This document shows positions 1-6,866 of a DNA stretch of 23,012 nucleotides, one piece after another. Below the pieces are notes generated by a model. It had not been told where the DNA came from, searched no databases, and saw nothing but the letters and a program-made list of their open reading frames with translations. The stretch is from Methanomicrobiales archaeon (lineage in GTDB: Archaea; Halobacteriota; Methanomicrobia; Methanomicrobiales; Methanoculleaceae). The DNA is taken from assembly GCA_012797575.1 (NCBI GenBank), contig JAAZOW010000142.1, positions 1 to 23,012 of the forward strand, read 5' to 3'. The translations under genes and the position numbers were made by a program. Numbering within the stretch: position 1 is the stretch's first letter; each line of letters starts with the position of its first letter.

Positions 1-18
1 GGATGCGCTTTTGCCTCA

Positions 19-822
19 CTATGCCGCCCCTCTTGGCCGATAGCCGCAGGGGTTTGTCGGGACGCAGACCATCCGCTCCGCCTCTTCGATGTAGTGGACG
101 CAGACATCAACGCCGTAGGCTTCGCGGAGATTCTCCTTTGTGATGACATCTTCAGCCAGCCCTCTTGCGATCAGCCTTCCGCTCTCGAGGATGGCTGCCG
201 AATGCGAGACCAGGAACGCGTGGTCAGGGAAGTGGGTGCTCATCAGGATGGCGATCCCATCGGCGGCGAGGCTGTCGACCGCTGCGATCACCTTCATCTG
301 ATTGCCGATGTCGAGGTGTGACGTCGGTTCATCGAGGATGAGCAGTGAGGGTTCCTGGGCGAGGGCGCGGGCGATCATCACCATCTGCGCCTCTCCGCCT
401 GACATCTCCGATATGGGTTTTTCCCGGAGATGGGAGATCCCGATCCGCGCAAACGCCTCCTCTGCCTTCTCGTAGTCCTCCTCTCCTGGAACTGAGAAGG
501 TCGAGATATGGGGCGCCCTTCCCATGAGGACGAAGTCGATCGCCGCGAATGGGAAGACGGAGCGATGGCCCTGAGGGACGTAGCCGACCTCCCGCGCGAC
601 CTCGTCGGGCCGCATGCCGCCGACCCGGCGCCCATCGATCTCCACCGCCCCCTCCTGGAGCGTGAGGATATTCAAGATGCATTTGATCAGGGTTGATTTT
701 CCTGTGCCGTTCCTCCCGAGAAGGGAGAAGACCTCTCCTCTCCGGAGGGAGAAGGATATATCTTCAAACTGTTTTGTTATGCCGTCGTATGAGAACGAGG
801 CGTGTTCGATATTCAGGATCAT
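19..822 (-). CDS. FecE/BtuD-type ABC importer ATP-binding protein
   Basis: ATPase subunit of a metal-chelate (iron-siderophore, cobalamin, haem or molybdate class) importer, acting on the cytoplasmic face of the membrane. Visible motifs in order: Walker A GRNGTGKST near residue 38, a Q-loop (YVPQGHRS), the ABC signature MSGGEAQ near residue 142, Walker B LLILDEP and the switch histidine in MSTHF. About 267 residues, normal for the family. The preferred start is the ATG at 822, because it overlaps the permease stop as ATGA; a TTG at 828 would add two residues. The C-terminal tail after the nucleotide-binding domain carries several cysteines (VCVHY, VCVPTNPC), which could be a metal-sensing extension, but that is inference. 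Co-transcribed and translationally coupled with the upstream permease. No substrate-binding protein is visible; it may lie beyond the left edge. The substrate cannot be named from sequence. Confidence 0.93.
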   Translation of the reverse strand: MILNIEHASFSYDGITKQFEDISFSLRRGEVFSLLGRNGTGKSTLIKCILNILTLQEGAVEIDGRRVGGMRPDEVAREVGYVPQGHRSVFPFAAIDFVLMGRAPHISTFSVPGEEDYEKAEEAFARIGISHLREKPISEMSGGEAQMVMIARALAQEPSLLILDEPTSHLDIGNQMKVIAAVDSLAADGIAILMSTHFPDHAFLVSHSAAILESGRLIARGLAEDVITKENLREAYGVDVCVHYIEEAERMVCVPTNPCGYRPRGAA

Positions 823-1988
823 GTCCAACCTACCTTCTTCTGTGTCAGGAGGTATGCGAAGAACGGCGCTCCGACGAGCGCCGTCAGGATGCCGAGCGGG
901 ATCTCAGCCGCGATCAGGGTCCTTGCTATGTCGTCGACGATGAGGAGAAACGAAGCCCCAAGTATGGCTGATACCGGGATGAGCTTCCTGAAGTCTGGGC
1001 CGACGAGCATCCTCCCGATGTGGGGAACGACGAGGCCCACCCACCCGACGATCCCGCTGATGCAGACCGCAGAGGCGGTGACGACGGTCGAGGCTATGAT
1101 GAGCACCATGGTCATCCCCTTCGTATCGAGCCCGAGTGCCTGCGCCTCCTCTTCGCCGACGGAGAGGAGATTGATCCGCCACCTGACGAGGAAGAGACAG
1201 AGACCCCCGAGTATGATCGGCGGAGCGACGGCGATGATGTCGGCGCCTGAGACTGCAGAGAGGCTCCCCATCAGCCAAAAGACGATCGCGGGCAGGGTGT
1301 CGTAGGGATCGGCGACGTACTTCGCGAGGGAGAGGAGCGCGGAGAAGAGGGATCCGACGATGATCCCAGCGAGGACGAGGACGAGGGTCGAGGAGTTGCG
1401 GTAAACACGCCCGATGCCGTAGGTGATGGCGACTGCGACGATCCCGAAGGCGAAGGCTGAGATCTGGATCACCCCTGGATCGCCCGATATGAGGATCCCG
1501 AACGCGGCCCCGAGCCCGGCGCCTGCGGAGACGCCGAGGATATCAGGCGAGACGAGTGGGTTTCTGAAGAGACCCTGGAACGAGGCGCCGGCGAGGGAGA
1601 GCCCTCCCCCGACGAGCATCGCAGCTACCACCCGTGGGAGCCGGATCCGGAAGATGACCGTCTGTTCCGATGCTCCCCAGGTCTGCTCGAAGGAGGGGAG
1701 GAGGACCTCGTGGCCGGAGAGGGTTGAGAGCAGGGACGACGTCCAATCGAGGAATATGTTCGCCGACCCGATGACGAGGATCCGCAAGGTCTCTACCGGA
1801 TCCATCGTGTACCTCCCGAAGAAGAGGGAGAAGAAGAAGAGGACGATCGGGAGGAGGTATATCGCTCTCTCCGCCGGGATGGTCCTGCGGAGGGTCTCAG
1901 TGAGTGACGTACCGTTATGGAAGACTGTCCACGGGGGATCTCCGCGCTCCTGCCCGGTCTCCGTGGTCGCCTCTCCCCTGGAGGTCAT
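819..1988 (-). CDS. FecCD-family ABC transporter permease
   Basis: Integral membrane permease of the FecCD/BtuC family, which forms a homodimeric channel for iron chelates, cobalamin or molybdate. The N-terminal ~40 residues are polar and are followed by about ten hydrophobic segments. Family hallmarks include FRNPLVSPDILGVSAGAG near the middle and GWVGLVVPHIGRMLVGPD toward the C-terminus (the coupling-helix region contacting the ATPase). Length is ~389 residues, slightly longer than the usual 330-350 because of the N-terminal extension. I prefer the ATG at 1988, which has a GGTG element a few bases upstream; a GTG at 1997 is an in-frame alternative and could be leaderless given the TATA box at about 2022-2033. 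The gene overlaps the ATPase start by 4 nt. Exact cargo is unknown. Confidence 0.93.
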   Translation of the reverse strand: MTSRGEATTETGQERGDPPWTVFHNGTSLTETLRRTIPAERAIYLLPIVLFFFSLFFGRYTMDPVETLRILVIGSANIFLDWTSSLLSTLSGHEVLLPSFEQTWGASEQTVIFRIRLPRVVAAMLVGGGLSLAGASFQGLFRNPLVSPDILGVSAGAGLGAAFGILISGDPGVIQISAFAFGIVAVAITYGIGRVYRNSSTLVLVLAGIIVGSLFSALLSLAKYVADPYDTLPAIVFWLMGSLSAVSGADIIAVAPPIILGGLCLFLVRWRINLLSVGEEEAQALGLDTKGMTMVLIIASTVVTASAVCISGIVGWVGLVVPHIGRMLVGPDFRKLIPVSAILGASFLLIVDDIARTLIAAEIPLGILTALVGAPFFAYLLTQKKVGWT

Positions 1989-2010
1989 ATCGTGCACCGG
2001 TCCATACCAC

Positions 2011-2042
2011 GGATTTGTATACTAAATATATTTAATTATATG
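2011..2042 (-). promoter_or_regulatory. Probable archaeal promoter for the ABC importer operon
   Basis: A strongly A+T-rich block in otherwise G+C-rich DNA, with TATA-like sequence AAATATATTTAG on the minus strand at about 2022-2033. Transcription would be expected ~25 nt downstream, near 1998-2000, leaving a leader of about 10 nt before the ATG at 1988 or none before the GTG at 1997. The roughly 210 bp between this block and the NTPase stop (2043-2257) holds nothing I recognise. Confidence 0.5.
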
Positions 2043-2257
2043 GTAATGTAAATGGTATAACCTTTACTCTCCTCATAAAAGGATTTGGTCGAAACCCCGC
2101 TCAGGGTGTGGCGGTGGTGTGTAGCTCGTGATGTGCCGACGCGCTGGGTGTCGCATCCAGGCTCTTCACGGGTGCATGGACTGATATCCGACTCTGGATC
2201 TGGAAAAGAGTAGATGATGTACTCCGATGATCTCCCAAAGGCAGGCGAGGACCCCCT

Positions 2258-2980
2258 TCACCCCTCTGGGTTGTAACGCCTTCTGAGGATCGTCGGGGTC
2301 CCTGCAGGGGCCCCGGCAGTGGCGCCTGCAAGAACCGGGGGATCGAAGGCGATACAGCCTCTGGGGTGCTGGGATACCAGGAGCCCTGATCCCGTCTGCG
2401 CCTCGCGCCACGCCCAGATGGCATCCATCACGCCGCTTGCTGTCGCCATCACGCTCGCGGCCCTGACGTCGACGATGACCGGGTTCTTGATCTCCCAGTT
2501 CCGGATGACCGTGTCGAGGAGGCGGCGCCGGACGGTCCAGATCATCGGAGGGTGCGGGAGTGCGACCAGCCGGTCGATCTGGTCAGCCCAGATCGCGCCC
2601 TGGAGCTCGAACCGCCCAACCTCATCGATGACCGCGAGATCGGTCTTCCTGGGATCGGGTGGAGTGAGCGCTCTGCGGCCGAAAGCGAGCCCTTCGGGCC
2701 GGAAGTAGTAGCGGCCGTGGACCTCACACCGTGGATCGGGATCGATCGAGCAGAGCTCCTCGTGCTCGCCGGTGGCAAGGTTGATGAGGGCAAACCCGGA
2801 TCTCCTGCCGTCACGCACGTGTCCCGGAGCAAGAATACCCATGACCCGGACGTTGGCTCCGACGGTGAGGCTGAGGACCAGATGCAGGAACGTCGTCTTG
2901 CACTGACCCTGCTCGCCGGTGATGATGAAGACAGGTGCCTGAGCGCTCAGTCCAGGGAGGTCCCCACTGCCGGTGTACAT
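2258..2980 (-). CDS. THEP1-like nucleoside-triphosphatase (NTPase_1 family)
   Basis: P-loop NTPase resembling the THEP1/NTPase_1 family, whose members hydrolyse nucleoside triphosphates in vitro; biological role unsettled. The N-terminus has a P-loop TGEQGQCKTT (residues 21-30). A family-like stretch VRDGRRSGFALINLATGE follows, then Walker B LAVIDEVGRFELQG near residue 115-128. The family usually has GxxGxGK; here the glycine before the lysine is Cys27, which is unusual. At 240 residues it is longer than typical THEP1 proteins (~180), with an extra C-terminal segment rich in Gly, Ala and Pro. The ATG at 2980 lies ~25 nt from a TATA box at 3001-3010, so the mRNA is probably leaderless. It has the same orientation as the ABC importer but is separated from it by 260 bp containing a second promoter, so a functional link is only suggestive. 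Confidence 0.75.
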   Translation of the reverse strand: MYTGSGDLPGLSAQAPVFIITGEQGQCKTTFLHLVLSLTVGANVRVMGILAPGHVRDGRRSGFALINLATGEHEELCSIDPDPRCEVHGRYYFRPEGLAFGRRALTPPDPRKTDLAVIDEVGRFELQGAIWADQIDRLVALPHPPMIWTVRRRLLDTVIRNWEIKNPVIVDVRAASVMATASGVMDAIWAWREAQTGSGLLVSQHPRGCIAFDPPVLAGATAGAPAGTPTILRRRYNPEG

Positions 2981-2999
2981 GCATATACTTCTGCAACCG

Positions 3000-3010
3000 C
3001 CTATATAAAG
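3000..3010 (-). promoter_or_regulatory. TATA box of the THEP1-like gene
   Basis: On the minus strand this reads CTTTATATAGG, an almost perfect archaeal TATA box. Its centre is ~25 nt upstream of the ATG at 2980, which predicts a leaderless transcript. Confidence 0.6.
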
Positions 3011-3280
3011 TATTTTTACTTATTCCAGTTGTTCATAGCATATCATTGACAGGGGGTGCTCGCTCCGACCTGACCGTGATCCATAGGTGTGTGGTTGGCC
3101 GTGCTGCCGCATGTGCGTCCTGAACGTCATGCCCGGGCAGCCGGTGGTGATATTCTATCCCGGGTTCAAGCAGGCTTTACCCCGGCAACATGGTCTTGGA
3201 TACCCGCCACACAAGTTGTGCACCGCATCCTCAATCAGTATAAGTAACAACAGCAGACAATACCCTACGGAGATATACGT

Positions 3281-3775
3281 ATGGCAGAGAAGGATGCGAC
3301 AGAGGTCGTGCTCCACACGACCATGGGGGATATCACGATTCGCCTCTATGCTGATATGCCGGTGACTGCAGGGAACTTTGAGAAACTGGTGCGATCCGGG
3401 TTCTATGATGGCACGATCTTTCACAGGGTCATCGACAGGTTCATGATCCAGGGTGGCGACCCTACCGGCACCGGGACGGGTGGGCCGGGCTACACCATCA
3501 CCGATGAGTTCGTGAAGGGGCGCTCGAACCGCCGGGGCACGATCGCTATGGCGAATACCGGCCGCCCGAACACCGGCGGCAGCCAGTTCTTCATCAACCT
3601 GGTGGATAACACCTACCTCGACTGGGACGACCCCCAGACGCCGAGTGCCCATCCGGTCTTTGGCGAGGTTGTGGAAGGGATGGACGTCGTCGACCGGATC
3701 GGGAAGGTGAAGACGAACGCCGCCGATAAACCGAGGGTCCCGGTAAAGATCGAGAAGGCGGAAGTCAGAGGGTAA
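3281..3775 (+). CDS. Cyclophilin-type peptidyl-prolyl cis-trans isomerase
   Basis: Cytoplasmic PPIase catalysing cis-trans isomerisation of Xaa-Pro bonds during protein folding. The single cyclophilin domain fills the 164-residue protein. Recognisable blocks are TTMGDITIRLYADMPVTAGNF at the start, FHRVIDRFMIQGGDPTGTG with the catalytic-site arginine and phenylalanine, MANTGRPNTGGSQFFIN, and HPVFGEVVEGMDVVDRI. No signal peptide or membrane anchor is seen. The ATG at 3281 is preceded by GGAG eight bases upstream, and a weak TATA-like element (AGTATAAGTA) lies near 3236-3245. The RNase III-like gene begins 12 nt after the stop, so the two are probably co-transcribed. Confidence 0.96.
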   Translation: MAEKDATEVVLHTTMGDITIRLYADMPVTAGNFEKLVRSGFYDGTIFHRVIDRFMIQGGDPTGTGTGGPGYTITDEFVKGRSNRRGTIAMANTGRPNTGGSQFFINLVDNTYLDWDDPQTPSAHPVFGEVVEGMDVVDRIGKVKTNAADKPRVPVKIEKAEVRG

Positions 3776-3787
3776 CCCCTTCCAGCC

Positions 3788-4258
3788 ATGAAACGCAGTA
3801 TCCCTGGCCGCCGGAACCCGGCCGAGATCGAGGAGCGGACCGGCTACACCTTCCAGGATCGCTCCCTCCTCGAGCGGGCCCTCACCCGTCTCGCCTACAC
3901 CCTGGAGGCGGGCCTCCCCGCAAGGTCTCACATGGATGCCCTCGCAACACTCGGTGACGCGGTCATCAACGTGGTGGTCGTAGAGGCTGTGGTCATGGGC
4001 GGGGAGCACGACAAGGGCGCGATCAGCAACCGGAAGATGAACCTTGTGAACATGACCCGGCTCCGTGGCCTCGCGGAGGACCTCGACCTCGAGGAGTACG
4101 TCCGCTGGGGGAAGGGTGAGGCCGCCCAGGCGGTCTGGACCTCAGGCCGGGTGCTTGCCGAGTGCATGGAGGCGCTCATCGGCGCCATCTACCTGGACGG
4201 CGGGATGTCTGCTGCCGCCGGTGTGCTCAGGCGGCTCGGGCTCACGGAAGATGCGTGA
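3788..4258 (+). CDS. RNase III-domain protein without a dsRNA-binding domain
   Basis: A 156-residue protein covering one RNase III endonuclease domain: IEERTGYTFQDRSLLERALTR at the N-terminus, then HMDALATLGDAVIN (residues 48-61, the family signature region), SNRKMNLVNMTRLRGLAEDL, and RVLAECMEALIGAIYLDGG (121-139). There is no C-terminal double-stranded-RNA-binding domain, so it resembles compact mini-III-like proteins. Aligned by eye to bacterial RNase III, the metal-binding acidic positions read Asp50 (usually Glu), Asp57 (conserved), Glu125 (usually Asp) and Glu128 (conserved). A further conserved signature Glu is Ala53. The acidic chemistry is therefore mostly retained but altered. It could be an active RNA-processing enzyme or a structural derivative. 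Start ATG 3788, 12 nt after cyclophilin. Confidence 0.82.
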   Translation: MKRSIPGRRNPAEIEERTGYTFQDRSLLERALTRLAYTLEAGLPARSHMDALATLGDAVINVVVVEAVVMGGEHDKGAISNRKMNLVNMTRLRGLAEDLDLEEYVRWGKGEAAQAVWTSGRVLAECMEALIGAIYLDGGMSAAAGVLRRLGLTEDA

Positions 4259-4397
4259 AAAAACCCTCTCCGATGGCCGGGGGATATGAGAGGCGGTGCG
4301 CGGGGCGGCGTGCGATCGGTATGCCGCACTCCGATCCGTGAACGGTGAGTCCAGGCGTATCTACTTGAATGAAGAAGGAGAGCACGAGTGCCTCCGG

Positions 4398-4428
4398 GGG
4401 TGCAGGGGGGCGAACGCCCCCCATACCC
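4398..4428. terminator. G/C-rich hairpin downstream of the RNase III-like gene
   Basis: GGGGGGC pairs with GCCCCCC around a GAAC loop (4405-4422). The stem is extended outward by GGGT/ACCC after a short internal loop. It sits ~140 nt after the RNase III-like stop. No T-run follows, so a terminator role is uncertain. Confidence 0.3.
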
Positions 4429-4606
4429 TCCCGGGCGTGCTGAACGTCACGCGCGACGAACGAGCGGGGGCCACTTCCCGCCTGGGATGCGCCCCTCTCA
4501 CGTCTACAATTCTCTCATGTCACCGGGGTAGTAGCTCCCCAGATACTTAGATGATTCACGCTGTATTTATACGATCCTATTTCATATTGGTCACAGATCT
4601 CTATTC

Positions 4607-4634
4607 CCTCCATAATTTAGTGAAATAATGGAGG
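4607..4634. repeat. Near-perfect 28-nt palindrome
   Basis: CCTCCAT (4607-4613) pairs with ATGGAGG (4628-4634). The inner arms ATTT/AAAT pair around an AGTG loop, with one A/A mismatch. It lies in an A+T-rich patch between convergent genes and could be a bidirectional terminator, a regulator-binding site or part of an RNA. Confidence 0.5.
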
Positions 4635-4863
4635 TGCCCGGGACCCTGGAAGGCTCTTTTGCTGTAGCGGTTGCAGGGGAGAATAGCTTGATGATCCCGA
4701 ACGCAGATGGCCGTTTCCGTGCGGGCGCGGCGTGCGTACGCCCCGCGCCGGGGTGGAAGGGGATCGACGATCGGGGGCCAGGCATATACCCGGCCGCCTG
4801 TGCCTGCCAGCGCGAGTCCCTATGCGGAGAAGACCCTGGTGGGTGCGTGCATACGAAGGCGGA

Positions 4864-5601
4864 TTACCAGAACCCGGGCACCAGGACATACATCGCCCAG
4901 TCCATGTACTCGCGGCCGTAGCCGAAGTACTCGTCCTGGAGGTGGTGGAGGTAGGCGATCACGAAGTCGCGGCCGGGATGGTTTGGGTTGGCGGCGAGCC
5001 AGGAGAGGATCGCCTGCCAGATCCCCGACTCGTAGCGGTCCCAGTCATCCACGTCTGCCCGGATGACGGCGGCGACATCGAGCCCGACGTCCCGCACGAT
5101 GCTGAGGATCTCATACCCAGTCAGGACGTCGGACCATTCGCGGGCAAATTCGGGTGGGACATGCTCTTTCCTCCAGCAACGGTCACCGATGATGATCACT
5201 CCCTCATCGGTGACGAGCTCCATCAGGGCATCGAGCGTCGCCGCAAAACCACCCCATATGTGAGACGCACCGATCGAGGCGGCGCAGTCGAACGGCTCAT
5301 CCGGAACATACTCCCGGGCATCCATGCACCGGACCGTGATCCGGTCCCCGACCCCCGCCTCCCGGAGTGCCTGCCCTGCCCGCCTGCAGGCATCCTCCCG
5401 GACCTCGATGCCGAGGCCAGACACTCCGTATTCGCGACCCCAGAGCGCGAGGATCGTGCCGTTCCCGCATCCGATCTCCACAACCCGGCTGCCCTCCCGG
5501 AGCCCGGCCGCCTGTCCGGCGAGGAGCACCTTCTCCGGGGTGGTCGGGTTCATGATCGCAAGCGTGCCCTGTGATAGGGTGATGAGTTCGTTGATGTCCA
5601 T
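4864..5601 (-). CDS. Class I SAM-dependent methyltransferase
   Basis: Cytosolic 245-residue enzyme with a Rossmann-type SAM-binding fold. Motif I is VVEIGCGNG near residue 40-48, followed by GLGIEVREDA (acidic residue binding the SAM ribose), MDAREYVPDEPFDCAASIGA (motif II/III region) and VTDEGVIIIGDRCW. The N-terminus LAIMNPTTPEKVLLAGQAAGL resembles small-molecule methyltransferases of the UbiE/CmoA type. Substrate is not recognisable. The ATG at 5601 has GGAG upstream (AGAGGAGACCACC). It follows the TauE-like gene on the same strand after 114 bp and could share its transcript. Not a DNA or RNA methyltransferase by motif. Confidence 0.88.
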   Translation of the reverse strand: MDINELITLSQGTLAIMNPTTPEKVLLAGQAAGLREGSRVVEIGCGNGTILALWGREYGVSGLGIEVREDACRRAGQALREAGVGDRITVRCMDAREYVPDEPFDCAASIGASHIWGGFAATLDALMELVTDEGVIIIGDRCWRKEHVPPEFAREWSDVLTGYEILSIVRDVGLDVAAVIRADVDDWDRYESGIWQAILSWLAANPNHPGRDFVIAYLHHLQDEYFGYGREYMDWAMYVLVPGFW

Positions 5602-5715
5602 GGTGGTCTCCTCTGGCTACTGTATCAGAGTGCGCCCCCGCACGATAAAATCGTGTAACCTCGCCCCTACCGATCATCAGCCCGGCGCAACCCCCGGAGG
5701 GCTACCCATCCCCCC

Positions 5716-6624
5716 TCATGGCAGACCGAACCCGAAGAACTCAGCTATGAATCGGGTTGCAGCGTAGAGGAAGTAGAGACCGAAGATGAGTTTCAGGGTT
5801 GCCGGCCGGAACCGCCGGATCGCCGCAGCCCCTATCTGGGCGCCGGCGATCGACCCGGCCGCGAGGACCAGGCCCGCCCCGGCGGCGACATATCCCTCCG
5901 TGAGCTTGATCCCGCCTCCCACGATCGCCATCGGGATCATGGAAGCAAGCGACGTCCCCATCGTGATGCGAACCGGGGCGCTGAAGAGGTAGATCAGCCC
6001 CGGGACGAGGGCGTAGCCGCCCCCGAGTCCGGTGATCCCGGTCAGGACCCCGATCCCGGTGCCGAAGAGGAGGTAGCCGGGCGGCGAACCCCCGATATGC
6101 TCCGGCTCCAAACCGGTCCCTGGCCAGATCCCTTCACGGATCATATTGATGGATGGGGCGAGGAAAACAAGCCCCAAGACGAGACCGAGCACGTGGGTGT
6201 AGTCGACCAGGGAGGAGAAGAGCCAGGACCCGACGAGAACTCCTACAAGGCCGCCGATAGCGATCCAGGTTGCTACCCGCCGATCCAGGTTCCCCCGCAC
6301 CAGGTGGCCGGAAGCACCCGAGATCGAGGTGAATATGACTACAAAAAGCCCGGTCCCGATGGCGATGGGTGCCGGGAACCCGAGGTAGAAGTACATGATC
6401 GGGAGCATGATCGTCGATCCGCCGACGCCGATCAGTCCGCCGAAGATCCCGGCAACGACGCCGATGGCGATGAGGAGGAGCAGGGCCGCTGGTGTAAATG
6501 ACGGAGATTCAGGGGTCGCTTCTATACCGACGGAGAGCGCCGTCCAGAGCATGACCGCGATCACGAGGGCTATAACCGCTACTGGAACGATGCGCCGCCA
6601 CCCCGCGATCCAGCCTTCAGTCAT
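5716..6624 (-). CDS. TauE/SafE-family membrane transporter
   Basis: Polytopic membrane protein of the TauE/SafE (DUF81) family, members of which are proposed exporters of sulfite, sulfoacetate or other small organosulfur anions. Of 302 residues, most are hydrophobic, with about eight transmembrane segments. An N-terminal TM (VPVAVIALVIAVMLWTAL) precedes two copies of the glycine-rich repeat typical of the family: GVVAGIFGGLIGVGGSTIMLP near residue 56 and GTGIGVLTGITGLGGGYALVP near residue 189. Start ATG 6624 has a GGGGGC element five bases upstream. It is located between alpha-glucan phosphorylase and a methyltransferase, which gives no clue to substrate. Sulfite detoxification or coenzyme M-related sulfonate traffic would be plausible in a methanogen but is unsupported here. 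Confidence 0.92.
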   Translation of the reverse strand: MTEGWIAGWRRIVPVAVIALVIAVMLWTALSVGIEATPESPSFTPAALLLLIAIGVVAGIFGGLIGVGGSTIMLPIMYFYLGFPAPIAIGTGLFVVIFTSISGASGHLVRGNLDRRVATWIAIGGLVGVLVGSWLFSSLVDYTHVLGLVLGLVFLAPSINMIREGIWPGTGLEPEHIGGSPPGYLLFGTGIGVLTGITGLGGGYALVPGLIYLFSAPVRITMGTSLASMIPMAIVGGGIKLTEGYVAAGAGLVLAAGSIAGAQIGAAAIRRFRPATLKLIFGLYFLYAATRFIAEFFGFGLP

Positions 6625-6782
6625 ATTTGCCCCCGATATCAGGAGAATCGTCGCGCGGGAGGCCGCGCCAGCTCAAGGTCGCAGTCCTCTTCGGGCCGAT
6701 CGCTTCCAGGCGGTGTATCACACCGTACTGTAGCGCTCCAGAGCATCGAAATGGTTCCCTGCACCCGGAGGGGAGTCGCCCC

Positions 6783-6821
6783 GCACAGCGGGCGGATACG
6801 ATGCGAGATGATTTCGCATCG
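6783..6821. repeat. Intergenic repeat element with hairpin (copy 1)
   Basis: Positions 6783-6806 closely match 22616-22641 (GCACAGCGGG, then GGATACG and TGCGA, with a short indel). The 3' part forms an 8-bp hairpin, CGATGCGA (6799-6806) with TCGCATCG (6814-6821), around a 7-nt loop. It lies 46-84 nt past the phosphorylase stop. It looks like a dispersed intergenic element rather than a simple terminator, because no T-run follows on either strand. Confidence 0.5.
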
Positions 6822-6866
6822 CACCAGAACCCTCGATGCAGGGCGGCTCAAACACCCGGCGCCCCC

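Larger units (their letters stand above)
4259..4863. other. 605-bp convergent intergenic region with structured DNA
   Basis: Lies between the plus-strand RNase III-like gene and the minus-strand methyltransferase, with no convincing coding sequence. It holds a G/C hairpin (4398-4428), an A+T-rich patch with a TATA-like TGTATTTATACG at 4562-4573, a near-perfect 28-nt palindrome (4607-4634), and a strong G+C hairpin at 4724-4749 (GGCGCGG pairing with CCGCGCC, extended by CGT/ACG across a 2-nt bulge). Part may be a transcription-termination zone for both flanking operons; the segment after the TATA-like element could encode a small structured RNA. Both are inference. Confidence 0.4.

Noticed and set aside
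3159..3175. GGTTCAAG in CCCGGGTTCAAGCAGGC resembles a tRNA T-loop
   Set aside because: The flanking five bases do not pair across the loop, and no acceptor, D or anticodon arm can be drawn on either strand.
4296..4550. 84-codon plus-strand ORF in the convergent gap
   Set aside because: It spans a G/C hairpin and shows no domain character or ribosome-binding site; probably a chance open frame in G+C-rich DNA.
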